A stretch of 64,000 nt of DNA from NCBI RefSeq assembly GCF_039521325.1, contig NZ_BAAACD010000045.1; one strand, written 5' to 3'. Both the position numbers and the translations under genes were made by a program. Source of the DNA: Clostridium_X cadaveris (GTDB lineage: Bacteria > Bacillota > Clostridia > Clostridiales > Clostridiaceae). Every line of letters begins with the position of its first letter. The first letter of the stretch is position 1. A model generated the notes under the pieces. It was not told the DNA's origin. It saw nothing but the letters and a program-made list of their open reading frames with translations, and did no database searches. Shown piece after piece: positions 26,633-35,837 of this stretch.

Positions 26633-28489
26633 TTAAGAATTAACTATATCAATATTGTATTTTTCAAGCCAATAATTCACTTGAAGCATATAAGCAATCA
26701 TTTGAGGACCAGCCATAAGTTGTCCATACCATGGCTTTCCATAATCCGAAGGTGTATTTATAAATTTTACTACCTTCTCCTTGTCTATTAAAGAATTAAT
26801 TGGGGATGATAAATTATTCAATACAGTCATCAGTCTTTCCCCTAATAATTTTTCATAGTTAGGGTTGTAAGTCTTTGGATAAGGACTCTTCTTTCTATAT
26901 AAAACATCATCTGGAAGGAGTCCTTTAGCACTATCTCTTAATAATCCTTTTACAACACCATCTCTGCACTTCATATTCCAAGGAACATTCCATATATATT
27001 CTACAATTCTATGGTCTGCGTAAGGAACTCTAGCTTCAAGCCCAGAATACATGCTTGTTCTATCCATTCTGTTAAGCAATGTTGCCATAAACCAACGCAA
27101 ATTCAAATAAGCTATTTCTCTTCTCCTATTTTCAGTGGCATTTTCACCTTCTAAAAGGGGAGTTTCCTTTACAGATTCATCATACCTTCTTTGAATATAC
27201 TCATCTATATCCAATTCATTTACAATATCATCTGATAAAAGCGCTTTTCTAATATCTATATTTCTTGTCCATGGAAAAGTATTTGCTTCAAAACTTTCTT
27301 TTTTATGGAACCAAGGATATCCACCAAAAATCTCATCAGCACATTCTCCAGTAAGTGTAACAGTATTGTACTCTTTTACCTTGGAACAAAAATATAATAA
27401 AGATGAATCCACATCTGCCATTCCAGGAAGATCCTTAGCATCAACTGCTTTATATAGATAGTCTGCTAATTCAATATTGTCACATTCCAAATATATATGA
27501 TTTGTTTTAAGATAAGAAACCATCTTATCTACCCAAGGTCTATCCATTTCTGGTTGGAATGCATTTGATTTAAAATATTTATTGTTATCTACAAAATCAA
27601 AAGAAAAAGTATTTAGTTGTATTCCCTTCTTTCTTAATTCGTTGGCACAAACTGATGATACTATGCTGCTATCTATTCCACCAGACAAAAAAGTACATAT
27701 AGGAATATCAGAAATCATTTGTCTCTTTATTGAATCCGTTACAAGAAAAGAAGTCTTTTCTACAGTTTCTTCATAGCTGTCTGTGTGAGGTTTACTCTCT
27801 AAAGTCCAATATTGTATTTCCTTTGGAGCATCATTAGAAAATATAATATAGTTAGCTGGAAGCACTTCATATATATTTTTAAATACACCAATGCCTGGAG
27901 TCTTTGCAGGTCCCATAGCAAAAATTTCATTTAATCCTGTCTTATCTAACTGTGCTTTTATCCCTGGATATCTGAACAAGGCTTTTATTTCAGATCCAAA
28001 TATTACAGTTTCTCCAAATATAGTATAGAATAGAGGCTTTATTCCAAATCTATCTCTATATAAATAAATCTTATTATCTTTTTCTGACCATATAGCAAAA
28101 GCAAATATTCCATTTAGCTTCTCAACAAAATCTGGTCCATATTCTATAAAGCTGCAGAGTATAGCTTCAGTATCTGTCTTTGTCTCAAATTTCCATCCTC
28201 TTAATGTAAGATCACTTTTAATTTCTTCTGTATTATAAAGTTCTCCATTATAAACTATTGCATAAGTGTTTCCATCAATGGTCTTTACAATTGGTTGTCT
28301 TCCAGTTGTTAAATCTATTATAGATAATCTTGCATGGGCAAGAGCTACCGTTTTAGATAAAAACTCTCCGTGATCATCAGGACCTCTTCTATCTAAACTT
28401 TCCCTCATATTTAGTAAAATATTTTCCCATTTTAGCGGTACCTTTTTATAATTTTGATGAACATTAAAAAAACCTGCAATTCCGCACAT
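26633..28489 (-). CDS. asnB: Glutamine-hydrolysing asparagine synthase
   Basis: The ATG at 28489 is required because the next residue must be the N-terminal nucleophile Cys ('MCGIAGFF'); GGAGGTG lies upstream. The 618-residue protein has a class II glutaminase domain (about residues 1-210, 'RGPDDHGEF') and a synthetase domain with PP-loop 'SGGIDSS' plus 'LTGECADEIFGGYPWF'. It converts aspartate and glutamine to asparagine. It directly follows a transporter gene and likely shares its transcript. Confidence 0.95.
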   Translation of the reverse strand: MCGIAGFFNVHQNYKKVPLKWENILLNMRESLDRRGPDDHGEFLSKTVALAHARLSIIDLTTGRQPIVKTIDGNTYAIVYNGELYNTEEIKSDLTLRGWKFETKTDTEAILCSFIEYGPDFVEKLNGIFAFAIWSEKDNKIYLYRDRFGIKPLFYTIFGETVIFGSEIKALFRYPGIKAQLDKTGLNEIFAMGPAKTPGIGVFKNIYEVLPANYIIFSNDAPKEIQYWTLESKPHTDSYEETVEKTSFLVTDSIKRQMISDIPICTFLSGGIDSSIVSSVCANELRKKGIQLNTFSFDFVDNNKYFKSNAFQPEMDRPWVDKMVSYLKTNHIYLECDNIELADYLYKAVDAKDLPGMADVDSSLLYFCSKVKEYNTVTLTGECADEIFGGYPWFHKKESFEANTFPWTRNIDIRKALLSDDIVNELDIDEYIQRRYDESVKETPLLEGENATENRRREIAYLNLRWFMATLLNRMDRTSMYSGLEARVPYADHRIVEYIWNVPWNMKCRDGVVKGLLRDSAKGLLPDDVLYRKKSPYPKTYNPNYEKLLGERLMTVLNNLSSPINSLIDKEKVVKFINTPSDYGKPWYGQLMAGPQMIAYMLQVNYWLEKYNIDIVNS

Positions 28490-28501
28490 ATACTTCACCT
28501 C

Positions 28502-29866
28502 CTATAGTATAAGCCAAGTAACTATTAACGTGGCTCCAAGTCCAATCATAACAGGTTTAAAGTTTCTCCTTGCTAATTCAACAGGATCAACATTACAAAT
28601 TGCAGCTACAGATATTAATCCCCAAGGAATTATTGTTCCGCCTCCAACCCATATAGCTGATATCTGACCTAAAGCCGCAAATACTGGTATGGAACCTCCT
28701 ACTATACCTCCAAAAGTTGCTGCAAGGGACCCTGTTAATGGAAGTCCTGAAAAACCAGATCCGTCAAGCCCTGTCAATCCTCCAACTACTAACTGAACAG
28801 CTGCAGCTATATATTTATTTACAGGTGCATTTTGGGCAATCCATAAAGCCCAATCATTCATTAATCCTGATTTAAACTGCTCTCCTAATATTTTAGTAAT
28901 GCTATCTCCACCCAAGAAAAAGAATGCTGCTATAATTATTACAGGGGCAAATACTTTCATACCAAATAGGAAGCCGTAATTTATATATTCGGTTATTTTA
29001 TCAAAGGCTTCTTTTTTGTAGTTCAGTATTGTTCCTATACACATTATAAATATAGCTGCCCCAACTATTAAAGCTGTGGCTTCTCCACCTTTTAATTTCA
29101 ATGCAAGTATTGTAATTATAGATATGATAAAAGTCACTGGAGTTAATATAGCTGTTACTTTAGCTGCTTTAGTAACTTCTTTTTTATCCATTTTTTTGTT
29201 CGTAGTTTCTTCTTTTTTATTCATGTCTTTTTTATTAAAGAAGTACCCTGCTACCACTGTTACTACAGCCATAACTGCAAATAGAGGAAATCCTTGAGAC
29301 ATTATATCTGTTGGTAATATCCCAGCGGCTGCTGCTGATACACTAGGTGCTCCTTGTATAACAAAATCTCCACTTAGAGCAATACCGTGTCCAAACAGGT
29401 TCATAGCTGCTGCTGCTGCTAAAGGTGTTATCCCTGTGGCTAATGCAACTGGAAGCATTATAGCCCCAATTAAAGCTGATGCTGGAGATGGCCAAAAGAA
29501 AAGAGCAAAAATAGACATAGAAATACCTATAATCCAAAAGGCTTTCTTAGGTGTTTTCATGATTTTAAGCATAGGCGATATTAAAATCCCATCACTTCCT
29601 ATATCCGACAGGCATTTAGATAAAGCTGAAATTAATGCTATAGTTATTATAATATCCATAAATGTAGCACCAGCATATACAACAGAATTGAATACGGATT
29701 GTACTCCTCCAACTATACTATTAGTTGCTAGCACTCCAATTATAAATAGAAATATCAAACAAGGTAATGGTGCATCTTTTCTCATTATCATAAGCCCAAG
29801 TATGACTATTACTCCTATGAGATATACAAAATGAATTGGTGTTAAAACTACTGCTGTTTCAAGCAT
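28502..29866 (-). CDS. Multi-span membrane transporter of unknown substrate
   Basis: ATG at 29866 follows AAAGGAG; the longer frame to 29920 has no ribosome binding site. The 454-residue protein has about 11-12 hydrophobic segments and a lysine-rich cytoplasmic loop in the middle (about residues 215-235), dividing two halves. Each half carries small-residue-rich motifs ('PSPASALIGAIMLP', 'GLDGSGFSGLPLTGSLAATFGG'), typical of ion-transporter-superfamily carriers for organic anions or amino acids. It precedes asnB by 12 nt, which suggests a role with asparagine, aspartate or a related compound. That is inference only. Confidence 0.7.
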   Translation of the reverse strand: MLETAVVLTPIHFVYLIGVIVILGLMIMRKDAPLPCLIFLFIIGVLATNSIVGGVQSVFNSVVYAGATFMDIIITIALISALSKCLSDIGSDGILISPMLKIMKTPKKAFWIIGISMSIFALFFWPSPASALIGAIMLPVALATGITPLAAAAAMNLFGHGIALSGDFVIQGAPSVSAAAAGILPTDIMSQGFPLFAVMAVVTVVAGYFFNKKDMNKKEETTNKKMDKKEVTKAAKVTAILTPVTFIISIITILALKLKGGEATALIVGAAIFIMCIGTILNYKKEAFDKITEYINYGFLFGMKVFAPVIIIAAFFFLGGDSITKILGEQFKSGLMNDWALWIAQNAPVNKYIAAAVQLVVGGLTGLDGSGFSGLPLTGSLAATFGGIVGGSIPVFAALGQISAIWVGGGTIIPWGLISVAAICNVDPVELARRNFKPVMIGLGATLIVTWLIL

Positions 29867-29979
29867 TGTAACTATCTCCTTTACTTTAATAGAATAATTT
29901 ATAATATGCTTGCCAGCCATAAATTGTGAAAAAAAAGGATTTATTCTAAAAAAAATTATTTTTTAATATTTTTTGTAAA

Positions 29980-30028
29980 TAAAAAGCCTTAGATATTCCT
30001 GTTTTTTCCAGTTAATCTAAGACTTTTT
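29980..30028 (-). terminator. Terminator after the MgtE-like gene
   Basis: Eleven-bp stem (29984-29994 with 30014-30024, one G-U pair on the minus strand) with A5 before and T5 after, immediately after the stop codon. Confidence 0.8.
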
Positions 30029-30030
30029 AT

Positions 30031-31296
30031 TTATCCTACTCTTTTAAATTTTTTATGCCACATAGGTACTAAAAATTCATCTACTATATCATGAAGTATA
30101 ACTACTCCACATAATTTATCACTTTTATCCACAACTGGTATAGAAAGTAAATCATATTTTGTGGATATCTCTATAGTATCTTCAATATCGTCATCAACTT
30201 TTATTGTTGTAATGTCCTTTTCCATTATATCAGCAAGTTTTGCATCAGATTTATTCATTATAAGATCCTTTAGTGTTACAAATCCTTGAAGTTTTTCTTC
30301 ATCATCTACGATAAAAATGTAGTACATCATTTCCTCATCAGGTTCCATTTCTCTTAATATATCAATAGTTTCTGCCACTGTAACATCTATATTAAAAGAT
30401 ATAAACTCTTTACTCATAAGAGAACCAACAGTTTCGTCCTTATAAGCCATAAGCTCTTTTATTTCTCTTGAGTCTTCTTCCTCTAAGTGGGTTAAGATTT
30501 TTTCCTTAGTTTCTTCATCAACTTCATCTATAAGGTCTGCAATTTCATCATTAGACATATTTAAAAGCACCTCTGAAGTTTTGCTTTCACTAAGAGCCTG
30601 TATTATATCTGCTTGAACCTTTGGTTCTATTTCCTCTAAGGTTTCTGCCGCTAAATTTTCATCGAGACTTTCAAAAATCTTAGTTCTATATTTAGCATCC
30701 ATCTCTTCCAATATGTCTGCTAAATCTGCTGGATGCAGCTTAGAAAGCTTTTGAAATGGAATTTGAAGCTTTAAATTGTTGTCGATCATCTCCAATGACT
30801 CAACGTCTTCCCACATTATCATGGATTCAAATTCTCTCTTACCTACTATTTTGTAAAGGAATTTCATAAATGATTCAAATCCAAGCTTTCTTCCTAATGC
30901 TAATGGACCTTGGTCAACAGCAACAACCTTAAGTTCGCCTCCTACAAAGGCCAATCTTAGATCATTTACTTTTATAACCTTCTTGCCATTTATATCAACA
31001 ATTTCCTTGCCGATTAAGTGTTTTGATAAAAGATAAGAATAAGTTCTTGGAAGGATTTCTCTTCCTCCTTTAACTTGTATTTTAACATTTCCATTATCTA
31101 GTTCAAGGAACTCTATATTCTTGAACTCATGATTAAAAGTTTCTGATCCTCTCTTTATCTTGTATCCTATAGCTCTTGGATATCCGTCCTCTGTTGTTAC
31201 ATAAATATCCTTCAACTTTCCTATACAATCATCGAATTCGTCATACACCTTCTTGTTTAAAATACTGCTGAAATAAACTACGTTTAATTTCTTCAT
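30031..31296 (-). CDS. Soluble MgtE-like protein: PRC-barrel, MgtE_N and CBS domains, no membrane domain
   Basis: The 421-residue protein starts with PRC-barrel-like beta modules (about residues 1-170). An MgtE intracellular N domain follows ('KLHPADLADILEEMDAKYRTKIFESLDENLAAETLEEIEPKVQADII', about 185-290), then a CBS pair (about 295-410). There is no hydrophobic segment, so it cannot itself be a channel, unlike ~450-residue MgtE, which ends in a five-helix transmembrane domain. It is preceded by an M-box riboswitch, so it is predicted to be made at low Mg2+ and to act with a separately encoded transporter, perhaps NRAMP-type. None is adjacent. Confidence 0.85.
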   Translation of the reverse strand: MKKLNVVYFSSILNKKVYDEFDDCIGKLKDIYVTTEDGYPRAIGYKIKRGSETFNHEFKNIEFLELDNGNVKIQVKGGREILPRTYSYLLSKHLIGKEIVDINGKKVIKVNDLRLAFVGGELKVVAVDQGPLALGRKLGFESFMKFLYKIVGKREFESMIMWEDVESLEMIDNNLKLQIPFQKLSKLHPADLADILEEMDAKYRTKIFESLDENLAAETLEEIEPKVQADIIQALSESKTSEVLLNMSNDEIADLIDEVDEETKEKILTHLEEEDSREIKELMAYKDETVGSLMSKEFISFNIDVTVAETIDILREMEPDEEMMYYIFIVDDEEKLQGFVTLKDLIMNKSDAKLADIMEKDITTIKVDDDIEDTIEISTKYDLLSIPVVDKSDKLCGVVILHDIVDEFLVPMWHKKFKRVG

Positions 31297-31314
31297 TGTT
31301 ATTCCTCCTTCGGC

Positions 31315-31372
31315 ATAACTTTAAGAGGAATAACACATCTTAAAACTTTAAAACGTATCCCTCTAAAGTTAT
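31315..31372 (-). other. Hairpin between M-box terminator and MgtE-like start
   Basis: A 13-bp stem with one bulged base (31315-31328 with 31360-31372) lies just upstream of the AAGGAGG ribosome binding site. It may adjust translation or mRNA stability after terminator read-through. Confidence 0.45.
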
Positions 31373-31443
31373 ATTATTCAGTTTTGGTTTTTCAATACGA
31401 GGGACACCCTCCATTTTAAAATTCACCACCTTGAAATTTAAAA

Positions 31444-31472
31444 AAATATAAAAGGAGCCTAATAAAGGCTCC
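31444..31472 (-). terminator. M-box-controlled intrinsic terminator
   Basis: Minus strand AGGAGCCT/AGGCTCCT stem (31465-31472 with 31452-31459) followed by a T-rich tail. The same octamer AGGCTCCT occurs in the M-box 5' part (31621-31628) and could pair with the first arm, giving an antiterminator when Mg2+ is low. Confidence 0.78.
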
Positions 31473-31479
31473 TAAAATC

Positions 31480-31655
31480 CAACTATAATTATATCGTTGA
31501 GTTTTAGCACTACAGGGCTTTGGCTTTTGCCAGCTACGTTAAGTAAAACCTTAATCCGATCATACCTGTTGACCCCATTGGCATGTCTCCATGTTTCGGG
31601 GCAGCAGCATTTATCCCTGTAGGAGCCTCACCTAACTGTAATCTCCTACTAATTA
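31480..31655 (-). ncRNA. M-box (ykoK) Mg2+ riboswitch
   Basis: The minus strand carries the conserved blocks of the class in order: 'GTTAGGTGAGGCTCCTACAG', 'GCTGCTGCCCCGAAACATGG', 'GCCAATGGGGTCAACAG', 'GGATTAAGGTTTTACTTAACG', 'AGCTGGCAAAAGCC' and 'CAGTGCTAAAACTCAACGAT'. It precedes the MgtE-like gene and ends in a terminator, so expression is expected to rise when Mg2+ is scarce. Confidence 0.93.
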
Positions 31656-31724
31656 TTATATTATAAATCGCCAAAATTGCAACTTAAGATTACTAAATAA
31701 ATACCTGTTAAAATTTAGCTTATT

Positions 31725-33584
31725 TTATCTGTATTTTATATAATAGCTATTCTTCTCTAAGTCAATTGTAACTTCTGTTCCATCAGAAAATGTAGTCTTC
31801 TGTCTATTATAAGATCCATCTATAAATTCATGCTTTGTCATTTCATACTTTGCAACCCATTCTTGAAGCTGAACAACTTCTCTATAACGTTCTATTTCCA
31901 AATGAAGTTCTTCTCCTTCTTTATCACAATCTAAGTATGCAGCACCACCATTTAAAAGTGCATAAAGCTTATAGTCTTGTTTTCCTTCATCATCACTCAT
32001 AAGCCATGGAATAATTATACAATCATGATATACTAAATTTAATAAAGGTACTGGAACTCCCTTTTTGGGAGAATCAGGTTTTTCAAGCATAAAATCATAT
32101 GGTGCATAGTGACAAAAAACTAAGCTTTCCATGGCCCAATCTACAACTTCTTCTGAACTTGGAAGTATTCCTCTTGATAATAAATAGTCAAAACATGACT
32201 TTCTATACTCTGCACATTGTTTTCTAGTCATCCTATGCCATTTGTGATTACACTCATCAAGCTCATTGCAAGTAAATACATCCAAATAAGTTCCTTCAAG
32301 ATGAATTCCAGCTTTGAAAAGCTCCTCAAAATTTCTTTTTACATAGTACTGAGCTTGACTTGCACATAAGAAAGTCTGATGTCCACCATCCCAATAAGTA
32401 TTTTCTGGTACTGTTCCATCCATATTTGTAACTGCAAAATCCTTATCAAAAGTTGGAGCATCAAAATAATAATCTCTATATTGATCATGAATACCAAACA
32501 TATAATTAAGATCCTTCATAGTATCTGAAAGTTCCTTCATACCTTCTATTCCACCCGCTTCTATACATGGAGGAAGATAATCTGGATGCTTATTATCATA
32601 ACCAGGATCTCCCCATCCATCTAGATGGAAATATACCTTATCTACTCCTAATTCCTTAAGTTTTTTCATCTGCTCAGTTCTATGAGAAAATTGAATAAGC
32701 TCATCATTTTTTGATAAGTCTTCCTTATTATATTGCCTTGATTCTTCTACAACATGTTTTTTTATTCCTTTATGAACTATAGCAGACCCAATTAGCTTAT
32801 CTACCAACGGATTCTTAGCTGCTTTTTCTTTTAAAGTTACAAAAAGTCCATTTTCTTTCACATAAGTTCTATAAATTTTACAAAGATCATTATAGTCACA
32901 GTTTTCTCTAAAAGTAAATCTCATCTCACGTTTATAAGATATTTTCCCAAGGCTTGGAAGCCATTTTACTCCTATATGAAGTGATCCTCCAGGTATCTTG
33001 TCTATTTTATAAGCAGCATCCCAAGGAGTTTTGCATATAGCGATATATCCTTCTGATTCTTTAACTTGTCCCCACCAAGGCATACATGATGCTGTACTAC
33101 AAAACTGTGAATTTAAAATAATTTTATCTATAGCATTTGGCCAATCATTTGGTATCAAAAGTCCTTGTCTTAAATTCAAAAGTGTATACCATTTATGATT
33201 TATTTCACTAAACTCCATAGGACCTGGCCAATATATAGCCTCTATATCTATCCCATCTTCACACACAGGAATAAGTTCAAAAAATACATCGTCTGTTGAA
33301 TTTTCAACCCAAACTACGGTTTCAAATTCAAAAGGAATAGTTTTCCCCTCTACTTTAAATCCCTTATAAGAAGTTCGTATTCCTCTTCCTATGCCTGTAT
33401 TCCATGGATAAGTAATTATATCTACGGCATCATCAAAATAAATTTTTCCCTGCTTAGTATCCATGTACGGTCTATAATCATTTTTCCAAGTCCATGTTTT
33501 GCCTTCAACTTGTAAAGTCATATTTAGACTTTCTTTACATAAATCAAGAGCTACCTTTCTGCTTTGTGATGAAACGTCCCCCAT
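31725..33584 (-). CDS. Putative glycoside hydrolase, GH129/GH101-like
   Basis: The 619-residue protein has an N-terminal beta-rich part with many Trp residues and a TIM-barrel-like part with acidic strand ends ('YFHLDGWGDPGYDNKHPDYLPP', 'EGTYLDVFTCNELDECNH', 'SSEEVVDWAMESLVFC'), resembling alpha-N-acetylgalactosaminidase-type families. There is no signal peptide or membrane span, so it should act in the cytoplasm on imported sugars. It is a lone gene with AGGAGGA upstream, and no sugar transporter is adjacent. Family assignment is by eye; substrate is unknown. Confidence 0.55.
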   Translation of the reverse strand: MGDVSSQSRKVALDLCKESLNMTLQVEGKTWTWKNDYRPYMDTKQGKIYFDDAVDIITYPWNTGIGRGIRTSYKGFKVEGKTIPFEFETVVWVENSTDDVFFELIPVCEDGIDIEAIYWPGPMEFSEINHKWYTLLNLRQGLLIPNDWPNAIDKIILNSQFCSTASCMPWWGQVKESEGYIAICKTPWDAAYKIDKIPGGSLHIGVKWLPSLGKISYKREMRFTFRENCDYNDLCKIYRTYVKENGLFVTLKEKAAKNPLVDKLIGSAIVHKGIKKHVVEESRQYNKEDLSKNDELIQFSHRTEQMKKLKELGVDKVYFHLDGWGDPGYDNKHPDYLPPCIEAGGIEGMKELSDTMKDLNYMFGIHDQYRDYYFDAPTFDKDFAVTNMDGTVPENTYWDGGHQTFLCASQAQYYVKRNFEELFKAGIHLEGTYLDVFTCNELDECNHKWHRMTRKQCAEYRKSCFDYLLSRGILPSSEEVVDWAMESLVFCHYAPYDFMLEKPDSPKKGVPVPLLNLVYHDCIIIPWLMSDDEGKQDYKLYALLNGGAAYLDCDKEGEELHLEIERYREVVQLQEWVAKYEMTKHEFIDGSYNRQKTTFSDGTEVTIDLEKNSYYIKYR

Positions 33585-33864
33585 AATAATCCTCCTACTA
33601 TAAATTGAAAGTTTTTCTTTTATTGGTTATTATTATAAATAGATGATATCATTAATTTTCTTAGTTTTCAATAATCTCTATTATGCTATATTATTTACAT
33701 TTTTGATAAAAATATCTTGTCATAATTGTTTATAAATTACTATCTTGGTATTTTCATTTCTCTTATTCCACTTTACATCAAATAAGTTTTACAAGGTTTT
33801 TATATTATGCTAATATATCAAGTGATACTCAAAGATAATCAAATGTAGAAATGAGGAAAAATTT

Positions 33865-35784
33865 ATGAAGCTTGGTAGAAACTTTTTACCTGTAAGCATA
33901 GAAGATATGAAAAAACAATCCATAGATGAATTGGATTTTATAATAGTTACGGGGGATGCCTATGTAGACCATCCTTCTTTTGGTACTGCAATAATAGGAA
34001 GGACATTAGAATATAACGGTTATAAAGTTGGTATAATACCTCAGCCAAATTGGAAAGATGTAGAATCATTCAAAGTTCTTGGACGCCCTAAGTTAGGTTT
34101 CTTAGTTAACTCTGGTAATATAGACTCTATGGTAAATCACTATAGTGTTTCTAAAAGAAAAAGAAAAGAAGACTTATACTCACCTGGTGGTGAGCCTAAT
34201 CATAGACCTGATAGAGCCGTTATAGTTTACTGTAACATGATTCGTCAGGCCTACAAAGATGTTCCAATAATAATTGGAGGTATTGAAGCATCTCTTAGAA
34301 GATTTGCACATTATGACTACTGGGATGACAAAATAAGAAGAAGCATACTTTTAGATTCTAAAGCAGATCTTTTAATATATGGAATGGGAGAAAAAACTAT
34401 TGTTCAGATAGCAGACCTATTAAAATATGGTATGAACATTAAAAACCTAACTCATGTAAGAGGAACATGCTACATGTCAAAAGATCTTCCTGATAACGCT
34501 AAAGATTACGTAATCACTCCATGTTTTGAAGATATAGAAAAAAGTAAATCTGAATACAACGAAAGCTATAAGCTTGAGTACTATGAACAAGATCCTGTTA
34601 ATGGCCGCGGTATAATACAACAGTATGGTGACAGATATCTTATAGCTAACAGACCTCAAGAACCTCTTACTGAGGAAGAAATGGATATAAGCTATAATCT
34701 TCCATACATGAGAACCTATCATCCTATGTATGAAGAAAAGGGAGGTATCCCTGCTATAAGAGAAGTTAAGTTTTCAATAACAAGTCATAGAGGCTGTTTT
34801 GGTTCTTGTGCTTTCTGTGCTCTTACCTTCCATCAAGGAAGAATAATTCAACATAGAAGTGAAGAAAGTATTGTAGATGAAGCAAAACTACTCACAACTT
34901 TAAATGACTTCAAAGGATATATACATGATATAGGGGGTCCTACTGCAAACTTTAGAAATATGGCTTGCAAAAAACAAGAAACTCATGGTGCCTGCAGAAA
35001 TAGACAATGTATGTTCCCTACACCATGTAAAAATTTAAAAGTTGACCACAAAGATTACCTTCACATCCTTAGAAGAGTGAGAGCTCTTCCTGGAATTAAA
35101 AAGGTATTTATACGTTCTGGAATAAGATATGACTATTTAATTCATGATAAAAACATGGAATTTTTTAATGATTTATGTAAATATCATATAAGCGGCCAGC
35201 TTAAGGTTGCTCCTGAACATATCAGTGACAAAGTGCTTCTTCAAATGGGAAAACCATCAAGAGAAGTTTATGATAGATTTAGCAAAAAATATTTTGAAAT
35301 AAATAAAAAAATAAATAAAAATCAATTTTTAGTTCCTTATTTAATGTCAAGTCATCCTGGATCAGACCTAAAAGCTGCCATAGAATTATCGCAATATATA
35401 AAGCAAATGGGGCATAATCCAGAACAGGTTCAAGATTTTTATCCTACACCTGGAAGTCTTGCTACAACCATTTATTACACAGGAATTAACCCTCTTACTG
35501 GAGAAAAAGTCTATGTGCCAAAGAATCCAAAAGAAAAAGCTATGCAAAGAGCTCTTCTTCAGTTTGAAGTTCCAGAAAACTATAATTTAGTGAAAGATGC
35601 TCTTTTGAAAGCAGGAAGAGAAGATCTTATTGGTAACAGCAAAAACTGTTTAATACCATTTAATGCTCCTTCTAAAAAGAGCTCTCCAAAAAAATATCAG
35701 GGCAAGAATCATAAAAATTCTTCTTCTAATAAAGATTCTAATTCATCAAGAAATAAGGTTAAAGGAAAGTCTAAAAAGCATTAA
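33865..35784 (+). CDS. YgiQ family radical SAM protein
   Basis: The 639-residue protein has an N-terminal cobalamin-binding-like region ('IVTGDAYVDHPSFGTAIIGR'), a radical SAM core with 'CFGSCAFCALTFHQGR' (C-x3-C-x2-C) and an extra Cys cluster ('CKKQETHGACRNRQCMFPTPC'), then a Lys/Ser/Asn-rich tail (about residues 605-639). YgiQ proteins are widespread but their reaction is unknown. It begins a plus-strand single-gene unit ended by the bidirectional terminator at 35791-35836. Confidence 0.92.
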   Translation: MKLGRNFLPVSIEDMKKQSIDELDFIIVTGDAYVDHPSFGTAIIGRTLEYNGYKVGIIPQPNWKDVESFKVLGRPKLGFLVNSGNIDSMVNHYSVSKRKRKEDLYSPGGEPNHRPDRAVIVYCNMIRQAYKDVPIIIGGIEASLRRFAHYDYWDDKIRRSILLDSKADLLIYGMGEKTIVQIADLLKYGMNIKNLTHVRGTCYMSKDLPDNAKDYVITPCFEDIEKSKSEYNESYKLEYYEQDPVNGRGIIQQYGDRYLIANRPQEPLTEEEMDISYNLPYMRTYHPMYEEKGGIPAIREVKFSITSHRGCFGSCAFCALTFHQGRIIQHRSEESIVDEAKLLTTLNDFKGYIHDIGGPTANFRNMACKKQETHGACRNRQCMFPTPCKNLKVDHKDYLHILRRVRALPGIKKVFIRSGIRYDYLIHDKNMEFFNDLCKYHISGQLKVAPEHISDKVLLQMGKPSREVYDRFSKKYFEINKKINKNQFLVPYLMSSHPGSDLKAAIELSQYIKQMGHNPEQVQDFYPTPGSLATTIYYTGINPLTGEKVYVPKNPKEKAMQRALLQFEVPENYNLVKDALLKAGREDLIGNSKNCLIPFNAPSKKSSPKKYQGKNHKNSSSNKDSNSSRNKVKGKSKKH

Positions 35785-35790
35785 ATATAA

Positions 35791-35836
35791 AAAAGGTGTA
35801 CTGTAAAATTTAAAAACGATTTACAGTACACCTTTT
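35791..35836. terminator. Bidirectional terminator between ygiQ and a membrane protein gene
   Basis: Seventeen-bp perfect inverted repeat (35791-35807 with 35820-35836) with A-run and T-run edges, between converging genes. Confidence 0.85.
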
Positions 35837-35837
35837 G

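Noticed and set aside
29436..29834. 132-codon plus-strand frame opposite the transporter
   Set aside because: Arises from the hydrophobic codon pattern of the real minus-strand gene; no start signals.
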